From Myxococcus sp. (GTDB lineage Bacteria > Myxococcota > Myxococcia > Myxococcales > Myxococcaceae): a stretch of 64,000 nt of DNA. The notes beneath the pieces were generated by a model. That model ran no database searches. It had not been told where the DNA came from and saw nothing but the letters and a program-made list of their open reading frames with translations. Positions 18,107 to 26,345 of this stretch are shown here, one piece after another (position 1 is the stretch's first letter; the number at the start of each line of letters is the position of its first letter). The stretch is taken from the NCBI GenBank assembly GCA_014879945.1, contig JACSRE010000242.1, forward strand, positions 62,001-126,000, written 5' to 3'. The position numbers were made by a program, and so were the translations under genes.

Positions 18107-18523
18107 TCACCCGGCCCTGCGGTACCAGAGCAGCGAGGCCACCTCGTCGAGCGCCTTGTCCTCGGTGCGCTCGGCCTCGCGGCGCTGCTCGTCACGGCGC
18201 GTCTCGGCCACCCGGCGCACCACCTCGGCCTGCTGGTGGGCAGAGGTGTACACGACGCGCACCTTCGAGACCTCGGCCTGCACGCGCTCTGCTTCCTTCT
18301 GGGCGCGGCGGGCGTCGGCGAGGGCGCGCACGTGGGCGCTCTCGGCCAGCTCCCACGTCGCCGCGTCGCCCGGCTTCCGCTGATCCTTCAACGCGGCCAG
18401 CCTGAGGGCCTCGGCGCGCTCCAACGCCACCTTCGCCTGGTTCTCGGCCTCCACCACCTTCAGCAGCGCCTTCTCTTCGGCGCGCTCCCTCACCTGAACC
18501 ACCGCATCGAGTCGCGTACGCAT
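18107..18523 (-). CDS. fliJ: Flagellar export protein FliJ
   Basis: This 138-aa, almost entirely helical, highly charged coiled-coil protein has the FliJ opening pattern (RLDAVVQVRERAEEKAL) and the family length (about 140-150 aa). FliJ is a central-stalk-like component of the flagellar type III ATPase that interacts with FliI and FlhA. Here it is alone on the minus strand, separated from any fliI or fliH gene, and diverges from the flgF operon. No good ribosome-binding site is visible before the ATG at 18523. Short coiled-coil proteins are easily misassigned, so position next to flagellar genes contributes to the call. Confidence 0.72.
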   Translation of the reverse strand: MRTRLDAVVQVRERAEEKALLKVVEAENQAKVALERAEALRLAALKDQRKPGDAATWELAESAHVRALADARRAQKEAERVQAEVSKVRVVYTSAHQQAEVVRRVAETRRDEQRREAERTEDKALDEVASLLWYRRAG

Positions 18524-18544
18524 CGCCGGCCGGTGATTGCAGGC

Positions 18545-18705
18545 CGCGCGCCCTTCTCAACCGGCTGATTCGTCGACGTCGCCCGTGGGTCAACGCCGCC
18601 CACCCGGGTGAGGCTGACCTGTCAGCAACCCGACAAGCCGGCAGCTCCTGCCCGGCAGAAACAGCCCGCAGGCGGCCGCGGCCGGCAGGGCCCGCCGAGC
18701 GCTGG
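18545..18705. other. Hairpin-rich intergenic region between fliJ and flgF
   Basis: This stretch between divergent fliJ and flgF holds several short inverted repeats. One is GTGGG/CCCAC near 18570-18600. Another is an extended hairpin around 18605-18630 (GGGT-GCTGAC/GTCAGC-ACCC), followed by GCCGGCA/TGCCCGGC. It lies directly upstream of the sigma-54 site, so enhancer-binding sites for an NtrC-type activator would be expected here. I could not match it to any known riboswitch consensus. Confidence 0.4.
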
Positions 18706-18721
18706 TGGCACACGCGCTGCT
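18706..18721 (+). promoter_or_regulatory. Sigma-54 (RpoN) promoter for the flgF operon
   Basis: TGGCACACGCGCTGCT matches the sigma-54 consensus TGGCAC-N5-TTGCW with one mismatch. The GG and GC dinucleotides are present with the required spacing (-24/-12 type). The transcription start would fall near 18732, only about a dozen bases before the flgF ATG at 18745, with the AGGAG ribosome-binding site at 18734-18738. RpoN control of rod and ring genes is common in hierarchically regulated flagellar systems. Confidence 0.65.
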
Positions 18722-18744
18722 CAGGGTGCCTGCAGGAGCGTCAC

Positions 18745-19455
18745 ATGTCCGACGGAATCTACGTGAGCATGAATGGAGCGGCGGCCCGCATGGCGCAGCT
18801 CGAGTCCGTCTCGGACAACCTCGCCAACATCAACACGCCTGGCTTCAAGGCCGAGCGGCCCGCGTTCGAGGCCTTCCTGGCGAGGGCGGCCGGGGCCGAC
18901 TCGCCGCAGGTCTACACCTCGGCGGTGCAGACCAACCTCGACCTCTCGACCGGGGCGGTGGTGCACTCCGGAGACCCGATGGACGTGCTGCCCTCGGGCA
19001 AGGCGTTCCTCGCGGTGAAGCTGGGAGACGGCCTCGCCTTCACCCGCAACGGCCGCGTGCAGCTCGACGCCAGCGGCGCGCTCAAGGTGAACGGACAGCC
19101 GGTGGTCGACGTGGACGGGCAGCCCATCATCGCGCCGCCCCAGACGGCGGTGCGGGTTGAGCCCAACGGCACCGTCTACGCCAACAACAACCGCATCGCG
19201 CAGCTGGGCCTCTTCGAGCTCCACGGCAACGTCGACCGCGTCTCGCCGACGCTGCTGCGGCCCCAGTCGCCCGAGGCCGTCACCACCTCGAGCGAGACCC
19301 TGAAGCTGGGCCAATTCGAGATCGGCAACTCGAGCGCGCTCGAGGCCGCGGTGCAGATGGTCTCGGCCCAGCGCAGCTTCGACACCTCGATGCAGGCGCT
19401 GCAGACGTACCGACGGCTCGATGAAAAGGCCGTCGAACTCGGTCGTATCCGCTGA
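18745..19455 (+). CDS. flgF: Flagellar basal-body rod protein FlgF
   Basis: This 236-aa proximal-rod protein has the rod/hook N-terminal motif AQLESVSDNLANINTPGFKAE (residues 13-33, split by the usual ANINTPGFK core). It ends with the matching C-terminal heptad region (QMVSAQRSFDTSMQALQ), which forms the coiled-coil of axial proteins. It is shorter than FlgG and is followed 13 bp later by flgG, the standard flgF-flgG order. It is probably translated from the first transcript of the sigma-54 promoter immediately upstream. Confidence 0.92.
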   Translation: MSDGIYVSMNGAAARMAQLESVSDNLANINTPGFKAERPAFEAFLARAAGADSPQVYTSAVQTNLDLSTGAVVHSGDPMDVLPSGKAFLAVKLGDGLAFTRNGRVQLDASGALKVNGQPVVDVDGQPIIAPPQTAVRVEPNGTVYANNNRIAQLGLFELHGNVDRVSPTLLRPQSPEAVTTSSETLKLGQFEIGNSSALEAAVQMVSAQRSFDTSMQALQTYRRLDEKAVELGRIR

Positions 19456-19468
19456 AGGAGAACCACTC

Positions 19469-20254
19469 GTGATCCGCTCTCTCTACACCGCCGCGACCGG
19501 CATGGACGCGCAGCAGACCAAGATGGACACCATCGCCAACAACCTGGCGAACGCAAGCACCACGGGGTTCAAGAAGTCGCGCGCCGACTTCGAAGACCTG
19601 ATGAGCGAGACCATTCGCGCGCCCCAGCAGATCGACCCCCGGGGCGGCACCCAGCCCGCGCCGCTCCAGGTCGGCATGGGGGTTCGCACGGTGTCCACGA
19701 CCCGCAGCTTCTCGCAGGGCGAGGCGGTGCAGACCGGCAACCCGCTCGACGTGGCGATCGAGGGCACGGGCTTCTTCCGCATCCAGCGCCCCAACGGCGA
19801 GTACGCCTACACGCGCGCCGGCGCCTTCCGCGTCGACGCCGACGGCCGCCTCGTCACGCAGCGCGGCGAGCTGGTCGACCCGCAGATCACCGTGCCCAAA
19901 GAGGCCCAGGGCATCACCATCGCGACCGACGGCACCGTCTCGGCGCAGGTGCCGGGCCGGGTCGACGCGACCGAGCTGGGGCGCCTGGAGCTGTCGATGT
20001 TCCAGAACCCGGCGGGCCTCGAGGCCATCGGCGGCAACCTCTTCGTCGAGACCGCCTCGAGCGGGAACCCGACCTTCGCGCGACCGGGTGAGCAGGGCCT
20101 GGGCGCGCTGAGCCAGGGCTTCCTCGAGACCTCGAACGTGAAGGCCGTCGAAGAGATGGTGGCGATGATCTCGACCCAGCGCTCGTACGAGCTGAACTCG
20201 AAGGTCATCCAGACCGCCGATCAGATGCTCCAGCGCCTCACCAACGTGCGGTGA
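19469..20254 (+). CDS. flgG: Flagellar distal rod protein FlgG
   Basis: This 261-aa protein has exactly the length usual for FlgG. It begins IRSLYTAATGMDAQQ and has the axial motif TIANNLANASTTGFKKSRADFEDL. It ends EEMVAMISTQRSYELNSKVIQTADQM, the conserved C-terminal signature of the distal rod. The GTG at 19469 was chosen because AAGGAG precedes it at correct distance and because the family begins at this point. FlgG forms the distal rod crossing the peptidoglycan and the P and L rings, whose genes follow. Confidence 0.97.
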   Translation: MIRSLYTAATGMDAQQTKMDTIANNLANASTTGFKKSRADFEDLMSETIRAPQQIDPRGGTQPAPLQVGMGVRTVSTTRSFSQGEAVQTGNPLDVAIEGTGFFRIQRPNGEYAYTRAGAFRVDADGRLVTQRGELVDPQITVPKEAQGITIATDGTVSAQVPGRVDATELGRLELSMFQNPAGLEAIGGNLFVETASSGNPTFARPGEQGLGALSQGFLETSNVKAVEEMVAMISTQRSYELNSKVIQTADQMLQRLTNVR

Positions 20255-20258
20255 CGCC

Positions 20259-20843
20259 ATGATCGCGCTCCTTGCCCTGACGCTGGCTGCCGTGCCGACG
20301 CCGCTGAGCGACGCGCTCGCCCTCGCGGCGCCCGAGGGCACGCGCGTCGAGATCACCGCCTGGAGCGCGCCGGCGTGCCAGGCCACCCACTTCGAGCCCC
20401 AGCCGATCGACGGCTCGGGGCGCGTAGCGGTGCGGGCGAGCGGGCGCGGTTGCGCCGTCTGGGGCTGGGCGACGGTGCGCGTCTTCACCACCCAGGCGGT
20501 GGCGACGAGAGACCTCGAGGCCGGCGCGTCGCTCGAGGGCGCGGTTCGCCTCGAGGAGCGCGAGTGGCTGCGCGGAGCTCAGGCGGCGCCACGGCTCGAG
20601 GGGGCCACGGCCAGCCGTCGGCTCCGCGCCGGCGTGGTGCTGCGCGACACGGACCTGCGCTTCGGCCCGGCGCCGGGCACGCAGGTCACCGTTCGCCTCA
20701 CCGTCAACGCCATCAGCATCGAGCAGCGCGGCACCATCATCGCGTGCGGCCAGCGGGTATGTGCCTCGCTGTCGACGGGCAAGCGGGTCGCGGGCGTGTT
20801 CCGCGACGGCGTGCTCGTCACCAACCTCGAGGGGGGAACATGA
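20259..20843 (+). CDS. flgA: Flagellar P-ring assembly chaperone FlgA
   Basis: The 194-aa protein has a short N-terminal signal-like segment and a C-terminal SAF domain. That domain is marked by VATRDLEAGASLEGAVRLEER, then ASRRLRAGVVLRDTDLRFGP and TVNAISIEQRGT, ending with the FlgA pattern of GKRVAGVFRDG. FlgA is the periplasmic chaperone that guides FlgI into the P ring. It lies between flgG and flgH, and its stop overlaps the flgH start (ATGA), so translation is coupled. The N-terminal half is poorly conserved, as in other FlgA proteins. Confidence 0.88.
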   Translation: MIALLALTLAAVPTPLSDALALAAPEGTRVEITAWSAPACQATHFEPQPIDGSGRVAVRASGRGCAVWGWATVRVFTTQAVATRDLEAGASLEGAVRLEEREWLRGAQAAPRLEGATASRRLRAGVVLRDTDLRFGPAPGTQVTVRLTVNAISIEQRGTIIACGQRVCASLSTGKRVAGVFRDGVLVTNLEGGT

Positions 20844-21529
20844 GCCGCGCCCTGGCTGCCCTCGCCCTGCTCGCCCTCTCTGCGTGCAGCGTGCCGCACA
20901 TCGACGCCTACGTCCCCCGGCAGCGTAACTACGACGTGGTGACGCCGAAGAGCGCCACCGCCGAGGCCGACAACTCGGGCGGGCTGTGGAGGCCCGACGC
21001 GAAGAACGCGGCCCTCTACTCCGACTACCGCGCCTTCCGGGAGCAGGACCTGGTGGTGGTGCGCGTCGAAGAGATGGCCGACGCGCGTCGGAGCGCCGAC
21101 ACCCGGCTCAACCGGGACAGCGAGATGACGCTGGCGCTCCAGGCCTTCCTCCGGGCCGCGGGCACCACGGTGAACGCCGGGCCCCAGCTCGACGGCACGG
21201 TGAGCGCCAAGACGGGCTCCGACTTCAACGCCGACGGGCGCACCGGCCGCACCGAGCGCCTCACCGCCACCGTGCCCGCCATCGTCAAGAAGGTGCTGCC
21301 CAACGGTAACCTCTTCATCGAGGGCCACCGCGTGGTGCTGGTCAACAGCGAGGAGCAGCATTTCTACATCTCGGGCGTGGTGCGGCCGATCGACATCACC
21401 CAGGACAACTCGGTGCGCAGCTCCTACGTCGCCGACGCCGAGATCGAGTTCACCGGGCGCGGCGTGCTCTCGGACAACCAGAAGCCGGGCCTGCTGACCC
21501 GCTTCTTCAACTGGATCTGGCCCCTGTGA
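20840..21529 (+). CDS. flgH: Flagellar L-ring lipoprotein FlgH
   Basis: This 229-aa lipoprotein (LSAC, Cys16) has the FlgH signatures. They are GGLWRPDAKNAALYSDYRA near the N-terminus, DLVVVRVEE, then LTATVPAIVKKVLPNGNLFIEGHR, VNSEEQHFYISGVVRPIDI, and a C-terminus ending in an aromatic segment (FFNWIWPL). It forms the outer-membrane bushing around the rod. The ATG at 20840 overlaps the flgA stop. Its stop shares a base with the flgI start. Confidence 0.96.
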   Translation: MSRALAALALLALSACSVPHIDAYVPRQRNYDVVTPKSATAEADNSGGLWRPDAKNAALYSDYRAFREQDLVVVRVEEMADARRSADTRLNRDSEMTLALQAFLRAAGTTVNAGPQLDGTVSAKTGSDFNADGRTGRTERLTATVPAIVKKVLPNGNLFIEGHRVVLVNSEEQHFYISGVVRPIDITQDNSVRSSYVADAEIEFTGRGVLSDNQKPGLLTRFFNWIWPL

Positions 21530-22611
21530 TGCGAACGCTCGCGCTGCTCATCGTCATCGCCTCGTCGTCGGCCCTCGCGGGCAAGGCGCGCCTGAAGGAG
21601 CTCACCGACGTCCAGGGCTTTCGTGAGAACGCGCTGGTCGGCTACGGGCTCGTCGTCGGCCTCACCAACACCGGCGACACCGAGCAGGTGCTCTTCACCA
21701 TGCAGTCGATGTCGGGCCTGTTGGGCCGGCTCGGCGTGCGCATCGACCCCCGCGACATTCGCTCGCGCAACGTGGCGGCGGTGATGGTCACGGGCAAGCT
21801 GCCCACCTTCTCGCGCACCGGCGCGACGATCGACGTCACCGTCAGCGCCATGGGCAACGCGCGCTCGCTCCAGGGCGGCACCCTGCTCTTCACGCCGCTC
21901 GCCGGCGCCGACGGCGTCGTCTACGCGGTCGGCCAGGGCCCGGTGCAGGTGGGCGGCTTCGACGTGCAGGCGGCCTACGCGTCGGTGCGCAAGAACAGCC
22001 CGGCCAGCGGCACGGTGCCGGGCGGCGCCACCGTCGAGAAGTCCGTCGTCCCCAACCTGGGCACGGGCCCGCTGACGCTGCGGCTGCGGCGCCCCGACTT
22101 CACCAACGCCTCGCGCATCGCGGCGGGGGTGAACGCCGCGCTGGGAGGCGCCGGCGCGAAGGCTCTCGACGCGGCGGCCGTGGAGGTCGCCGTGCCCGCG
22201 GGCCAGAGCCCGACCGAGCTGCTCGCCCAGCTCGAGGCCATCGAGATCGAGGCCGACAGCCGCGCCAAGGTGGTGGTGAGCGAGCGCACCGGCACGGTGG
22301 TGCTGGGTGAGACGGTGCGGCTGCGCCCGGCGGCGGTCGCGCATGGCGGCCTGCGGGTCTCGATTCAGACGTCGTTCGGCGTGTCGCAGCCTGGCGCCTT
22401 CGCGACCGGCGGCCAGACGGTGGTGGCCCCGAGCCAGGCCGTCGACGCGAAGGAGGACGAGAAGTCGGCGGTGAAGGTGCCCAAGGCCAGCACGGTGGAC
22501 GAGCTGGTGACGGCGCTCAACGCGATCGGCGCGCCGCCGCGCGATCTCATCGCCATCCTCCAGGCCCTCAAGGCCGCGGGCGCGCTCGACGCCGACATCG
22601 AGGTGCTCTGA
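21529..22611 (+). CDS. flgI: Flagellar P-ring protein FlgI
   Basis: This 360-aa secreted protein has a signal peptide (about residues 1-17) and the FlgI core: LKELTDVQGFRENALVGYGLVVGLTNTGD in segments, then SRNVAAVMVTGKLP, and GGTLLFTPLAGADG with VYAVGQGPVQVGG. It ends with the conserved VDELVTALNAIGAPPRDLIAILQALKAAGAL region. It forms the periplasmic P ring. A GTG one codon upstream (21526) could also start translation. It shares a base with the flgH stop and with the following flgJ-type gene. Confidence 0.97.
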   Translation: MRTLALLIVIASSSALAGKARLKELTDVQGFRENALVGYGLVVGLTNTGDTEQVLFTMQSMSGLLGRLGVRIDPRDIRSRNVAAVMVTGKLPTFSRTGATIDVTVSAMGNARSLQGGTLLFTPLAGADGVVYAVGQGPVQVGGFDVQAAYASVRKNSPASGTVPGGATVEKSVVPNLGTGPLTLRLRRPDFTNASRIAAGVNAALGGAGAKALDAAAVEVAVPAGQSPTELLAQLEAIEIEADSRAKVVVSERTGTVVLGETVRLRPAAVAHGGLRVSIQTSFGVSQPGAFATGGQTVVAPSQAVDAKEDEKSAVKVPKASTVDELVTALNAIGAPPRDLIAILQALKAAGALDADIEVL

Positions 22612-23261
22612 TGAAGATCGACGAGGCGGCGATTCAGCTCGAGAGCGTGTTGGTCAAGCAGCTGCTCCACAGCTCGGGCGTCTTCAAGGGCACCGACTCG
22701 GCGGGCAGCGCCCACGCCTTCGATCTGTTCGCCGAGTCGTTGGCAGACGCCGTCGCCAAGAGCGGCGGCATGGGGCTGGCGAAGCTGATGACGGCGGGGC
22801 AACCCGACGCGGCGCGGCCTCCTGAGCCCTCGCACCACGAGGCGGCCGGCCAGGGGTTCAGCAAGATCTCCTCGGGCTTCGGCCAGCGAATCGACCCCAT
22901 TCACCACCAGGCGTCGATGCACACCGGCGTCGACCTCCCCGCCACCGAAGGAACGCCCATTCCCGCGGCCAGGGCCGGGACGGTGGTGTTCGCAGGTGAG
23001 CGTGGAGGCTACGGGAACGCCGTGGAGCTCCAGCATGACGACGGGACAACCACCTTGTACGCCCACGCGAGCGAGGTGCTGGTGACCCGGGGCCAATTCG
23101 TACCCGCTGGCCAGCCGGTCGCGACGGTTGGCCAAACGGGCAGAAGTACAGGCCCTCACCTCCACCTCGAGGTGCGACAGGGTGGTCACGCGATCGATCC
23201 GCTGCGGGCCCTTAAGACCTACCGGCTTGGTGCCGATGACTTGAGCGGAGAGACCCCATGA
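22611..23261 (+). CDS. flgJ: FlgJ-type rod-binding domain fused to M23 (LytM) peptidase
   Basis: This 216-aa protein has an N-terminal FlgJ rod-binding domain (about residues 4-62: AAIQLESVLVKQLL, FAESLADAVAKSGGMGLAKLM). In place of the usual glucosaminidase it has a C-terminal M23 metalloendopeptidase domain. The zinc motifs are complete: H104 and D108 in MHTGVDLP, and H183/H185 in GPHLHLEV. A conserved YAHAS precedes the last motif. There is no signal peptide, as expected if it is exported through the flagellar system. It would cleave peptidoglycan cross-links so that the rod can pass. It sits between flgI and flgM, where flgJ normally is, and overlaps both neighbours. Confidence 0.92.
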   Translation: MKIDEAAIQLESVLVKQLLHSSGVFKGTDSAGSAHAFDLFAESLADAVAKSGGMGLAKLMTAGQPDAARPPEPSHHEAAGQGFSKISSGFGQRIDPIHHQASMHTGVDLPATEGTPIPAARAGTVVFAGERGGYGNAVELQHDDGTTTLYAHASEVLVTRGQFVPAGQPVATVGQTGRSTGPHLHLEVRQGGHAIDPLRALKTYRLGADDLSGETP

Positions 23262-23554
23262 AAGTTTCCGACCAGAAGACCGGGCAGATCGTTCCGCTTT
23301 CAGCGCAGCGCACCGCCACTGCACCCGAGCCGGCCGTCGCAGCCGGTCCGGCAGAGAAGGTCTCGGTCACGAAGTCCACCGAGGTCGATCTGACGGCCGC
23401 GCAGAGCGTCGCCTCGAGCGGCCGCGCGCAGCGGCTGCAAGAGGTCATCAACGCCGTGAAGAGCGGGCAGTACTACCCGTCGCCGCAGCAGATCGCCAAC
23501 CAGCTCGTCTCGCAGGCCGAGATCGAAGCGAAGTTGCGCAGCCTGTTGAAGTGA
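23258..23554 (+). CDS. flgM: Anti-sigma-28 factor FlgM
   Basis: The 98-aa protein has the FlgM layout of a disordered N-terminal half and a C-terminal sigma-binding helix region. The latter (VDLTAAQ, then RLQEVINAVKSGQYYPSPQQIANQLV) has the VNxIK-like and Y-P-x-x-x-I-A pattern of the family. It should hold FliA inactive until it is exported by the hook-basal body. Consistent with that, a strong sigma-28 site lies before the flagellin gene at 28305-28331. Its start overlaps the previous stop by ATGA. Confidence 0.92.
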   Translation: MKVSDQKTGQIVPLSAQRTATAPEPAVAAGPAEKVSVTKSTEVDLTAAQSVASSGRAQRLQEVINAVKSGQYYPSPQQIANQLVSQAEIEAKLRSLLK

Positions 23555-23573
23555 CGCGCGCGGAAGGCGCCAC

Positions 23574-24044
23574 ATGCCATTGGAAGCAGCCATCTCGCTG
23601 TCGCTGCAACTTCGAGACGCTCTCGCGGCCGAGGTGAAGCGGTCGCGCACCGCGCGCGGCGTGCTGAAGGCGATGCAGGTCGAGGCGCTGCTGCTGCAGG
23701 CCTCGGAGCGCGACGCCTTCAACCAGACGTCCGGTCAGCTGTCCGACGCCATCGCCCAGGCCCTCGGAGAGGTCGCCGCGGCGCACGATCAGCGCGACGT
23801 CACCCTGGAGCAGCTCATCGCGTGGTACCCGTTCGAGGCTGCGCAGCTCGGCGCCGTCTTCGGCGAGGTGCGCGCGCTCACCAACGCCCTCAAGGAGCTC
23901 GACCTCTTCAACCAGGCGCTCGCCGAGCGCGCCCTCACCTTCGTCCGCGCGTACGTCTCGCACCTCGCGCCCCGCCCTGCGGCCTACGGCCGGCGCGGCG
24001 CGCTGGTCGCCACCGAGGCCTCGACCCACTCGGAGCACGCATGA
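23574..24044 (+). CDS. flgN: FlgN-type flagellar export chaperone
   Basis: This 156-aa helical protein lies between flgM and flgK, the standard position of FlgN, the cytoplasmic chaperone for hook-filament junction proteins FlgK and FlgL. The sequence is charged and alpha-helical, with the central segment KAMQVEALLLQASERDAF. The family is poorly conserved, so the call rests mainly on gene order, size and helical content. Its stop overlaps the flgK start (ATGA), consistent with a chaperone made together with its client. Confidence 0.75.
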   Translation: MPLEAAISLSLQLRDALAAEVKRSRTARGVLKAMQVEALLLQASERDAFNQTSGQLSDAIAQALGEVAAAHDQRDVTLEQLIAWYPFEAAQLGAVFGEVRALTNALKELDLFNQALAERALTFVRAYVSHLAPRPAAYGRRGALVATEASTHSEHA

Positions 24045-25435
24045 GCGGCCTCCTCTCGGTCCTCCGCCAGGGCGCGATGAGCCTGCAGGCCCAACAGGCC
24101 TACTCGTCGACCGTCGCGCACAACCTCTCGAACGTGAACACGGCGGGCTTCTCGAGGCAGCGCGCCGAGCTGGCCGCGGTGAGCCCCGCCGATCAGATCG
24201 GCAACTCGTTCATCGGGCGTGGCGCGGTGCTGCAGTCGATCACCCAGGCCCGCGACCGCTTCGTCGAGCAGCAGATGCCGATCGCCGCGGGCATGGAGCG
24301 CCAGTCGACCACCGAGGCGCAGCTCCTCCAGGGCGTGAGCGCGCTCAACCCCGACGCCGGCCTCACCGACGCCCTCTCGAACTTCTACGGCCAGCTGCGG
24401 GCCCTGGCGCAGAACCCGGCCAGCGCCAACATTCGCGAGGCCGCGGCGGCCGCCGCCACCCGCCTGGCCATCAGCTTCAACCAGACCGCCACGGCGCTCG
24501 ACAGCGCGCGCGCCGGCGTCGACTCGCGGCTCTCGGGGCAGCTGCCCGAGCTGAACGAGGCGCTGCAGCAGGTGGCCAGGCTGAACTCGCAGATCCGCCA
24601 GGCCTCGATCAACGGCGGCCGGCCCAACGATCTGCTCGACGCCCGGCAGCGCCTGGTGGACCGCGTGTCCGAGCTCACCGGCGCCCGGCCCATTCCCAAC
24701 GACGCCGGCGACGCCAACCTCACGCTGCCCTCGGGCGTCTCGCTCGTGCAGGGTGACCGCGCGAGCGCGCTGTCGGCCCTGCCCGATCTCTCGAACGGGG
24801 GCCGGCTCGCGCTGTGGATCACCCCGCCGGGAGCGACGACGGCCGGGCTGCTCGGCCAGCCCCCCGGAGGCGAGCTCGGCGGAATGCTTGCTGCGCGTGA
24901 CGGGGCGTTGCGCACGGCCCAGACGCGCGTCGACCAGCTCGCCTTCGACTTCGGCAACGCCATCAACGCCGTGTCGCAGACCGGCTTCGCGCTCGACGGC
25001 TCCACGGGCCGCGCGCTGTTCACCGTCGCCGCCACCGCCACGGGCGCCGCCCGGACCATCTCGGTCGACGCGGCCATCGCGGCCAACGTCTCGCTGCTCC
25101 CAGCCGCCGGCGCCGCGGGCGCCCCAGGCGACGGCACCATCGCGCAGGCCCTCATCAACACCGAGTCCCAGCTCCTCAGCTCGGGGCGGAGCGCCGAGGC
25201 CGAGCTGGCGAGCATCACCGCCGGCTACGGCGCCACCACCTCGCGGGTGATGGCGAAGAGCGAGGGCGATCAGGCGGTGCTGACGAACCTGACCGCGCTC
25301 CGCCAGTCGGTCTCGGGCGTCTCGATCGACGAGGAGCTGGTCAACATGCAGCGCTCGCAGCGGGCCTACGAGGCCGTCAGCCGCGTCATCAAGACGGCCG
25401 ACCAGATGCTCGAGACGTTGTTGTCGTTGCGTTGA
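24041..25435 (+). CDS. flgK: Hook-filament junction protein FlgK (HAP1)
   Basis: The 464-aa protein has the N-terminal axial motif TVAHNLSNVNTAGFSRQRAEL and the C-terminal region GVSIDEELVNMQRSQRAYEAVSRVIKTADQMLETLL, both highly characteristic of FlgK. The helical inner part (QLLQGVSALNPDAGLTDALSNFYGQLRALAQNPASA in segments) is also typical. It forms the first junction zone between hook and filament. The middle domain is shorter than in enterobacterial FlgK (about 550 aa). It starts at 24041, overlapping flgN, and is followed 13 bp later by flgL. Confidence 0.95.
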   Translation: MSGLLSVLRQGAMSLQAQQAYSSTVAHNLSNVNTAGFSRQRAELAAVSPADQIGNSFIGRGAVLQSITQARDRFVEQQMPIAAGMERQSTTEAQLLQGVSALNPDAGLTDALSNFYGQLRALAQNPASANIREAAAAAATRLAISFNQTATALDSARAGVDSRLSGQLPELNEALQQVARLNSQIRQASINGGRPNDLLDARQRLVDRVSELTGARPIPNDAGDANLTLPSGVSLVQGDRASALSALPDLSNGGRLALWITPPGATTAGLLGQPPGGELGGMLAARDGALRTAQTRVDQLAFDFGNAINAVSQTGFALDGSTGRALFTVAATATGAARTISVDAAIAANVSLLPAAGAAGAPGDGTIAQALINTESQLLSSGRSAEAELASITAGYGATTSRVMAKSEGDQAVLTNLTALRQSVSGVSIDEELVNMQRSQRAYEAVSRVIKTADQMLETLLSLR

Positions 25436-25448
25436 GGGGAGCAGACCG

Positions 25449-26330
25449 ATGCGAGTCACCGACGGCTACATGTACGACCTGGCGAACCGCCGGTTGATGC
25501 GCTCCCGGAGCGAGAGCGTCGTCAGCGGCGATCAGGTGTCTTCGGGCAAGCGCGTGCAGGCCCCGTGGGACGACGCGGCCGCCGCGGGCCTCATCACCAC
25601 CTTCGCGCAGGGCAAGGTGCGCCAGACGGCCCTGATGACGGCGGCCAACCGCGCCAGTGAAGAGCTCGGGGTGGTCGATGGCGCCTTTGACCACGCGATC
25701 ACCAACCTCACCCGCGCGCGCGAGCTGGCGGTGCAGCTCTCCAACGACACCTACAGCGCCGCCGACCGCGCCAACGCGGCCGCCGAGGTGACCCAGATCT
25801 TCGGCTCGCTGGTTTCGCAGCTGAACCTGCGGTTCGGCGATCGGTACGTCTTCGGGGGCACGCGCGACCAGACGCCCCCCTTCGCCGCCAACGGGGCCTA
25901 CCTGGGCGACACCAACATCCGCCGGGTCGAGATCGCGCCTGGCGTGCTCCAGGACGCGTCGATTCGCGCCGACGCGGCCTTCACGGGCGCGGGCGGCGGC
26001 GTCGACGTGCTGACCTCGCTGACGAGCTTCGCCACGGCCTTGAGCACCAACGACACCACCGGAATCCGCGCGGCGATTCAGGCCCTCGCCGACGGCACCT
26101 CGCAGCTGACGGCCGCTCACTCGCGGGTCGGGGCGATGATGAACGTCTTCGACACCGCCTCGAGCACCGCGCGGCTCAACGCCGACGCGGCGACCGACGC
26201 CCGCTCCGGCCTCGAAGACATCGACATCTTCGACGCCAGCAGTCGCTTCGCGGCGGCCGAGCGCGCGCTCGAGGCGACCATGTCGGCGTCGGCCCGATCG
26301 TTCAAACTCTCGCTGCTCGACAGGCTCTAG
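25449..26330 (+). CDS. flgL: Hook-filament junction protein FlgL (HAP3)
   Basis: This 293-aa flagellin-like junction protein has the N-terminal pattern VTDGYMYDLANRRLMRSRSE and QVSSGKRVQAPWDDAAAAGLI. It also has a central FGDRYVFGGTRDQTPPF, the FlgL signature, and ends with the helical coiled-coil pattern ALEATMSASARSFKLSLLDRL. The length is typical. It follows flgK by 13 bp and forms the second junction ring beneath the flagellin filament. Confidence 0.93.
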   Translation: MRVTDGYMYDLANRRLMRSRSESVVSGDQVSSGKRVQAPWDDAAAAGLITTFAQGKVRQTALMTAANRASEELGVVDGAFDHAITNLTRARELAVQLSNDTYSAADRANAAAEVTQIFGSLVSQLNLRFGDRYVFGGTRDQTPPFAANGAYLGDTNIRRVEIAPGVLQDASIRADAAFTGAGGGVDVLTSLTSFATALSTNDTTGIRAAIQALADGTSQLTAAHSRVGAMMNVFDTASSTARLNADAATDARSGLEDIDIFDASSRFAAAERALEATMSASARSFKLSLLDRL

Positions 26331-26345
26331 CCACCAGGTGTCGTG

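Noticed and set aside
18545-18705. Riboswitch (c-di-GMP or similar) upstream of flgF or fliJ
   Set aside because: Hairpins are present, but no conserved core of any class I know could be matched, and the sigma-54 start site would lie downstream of them.
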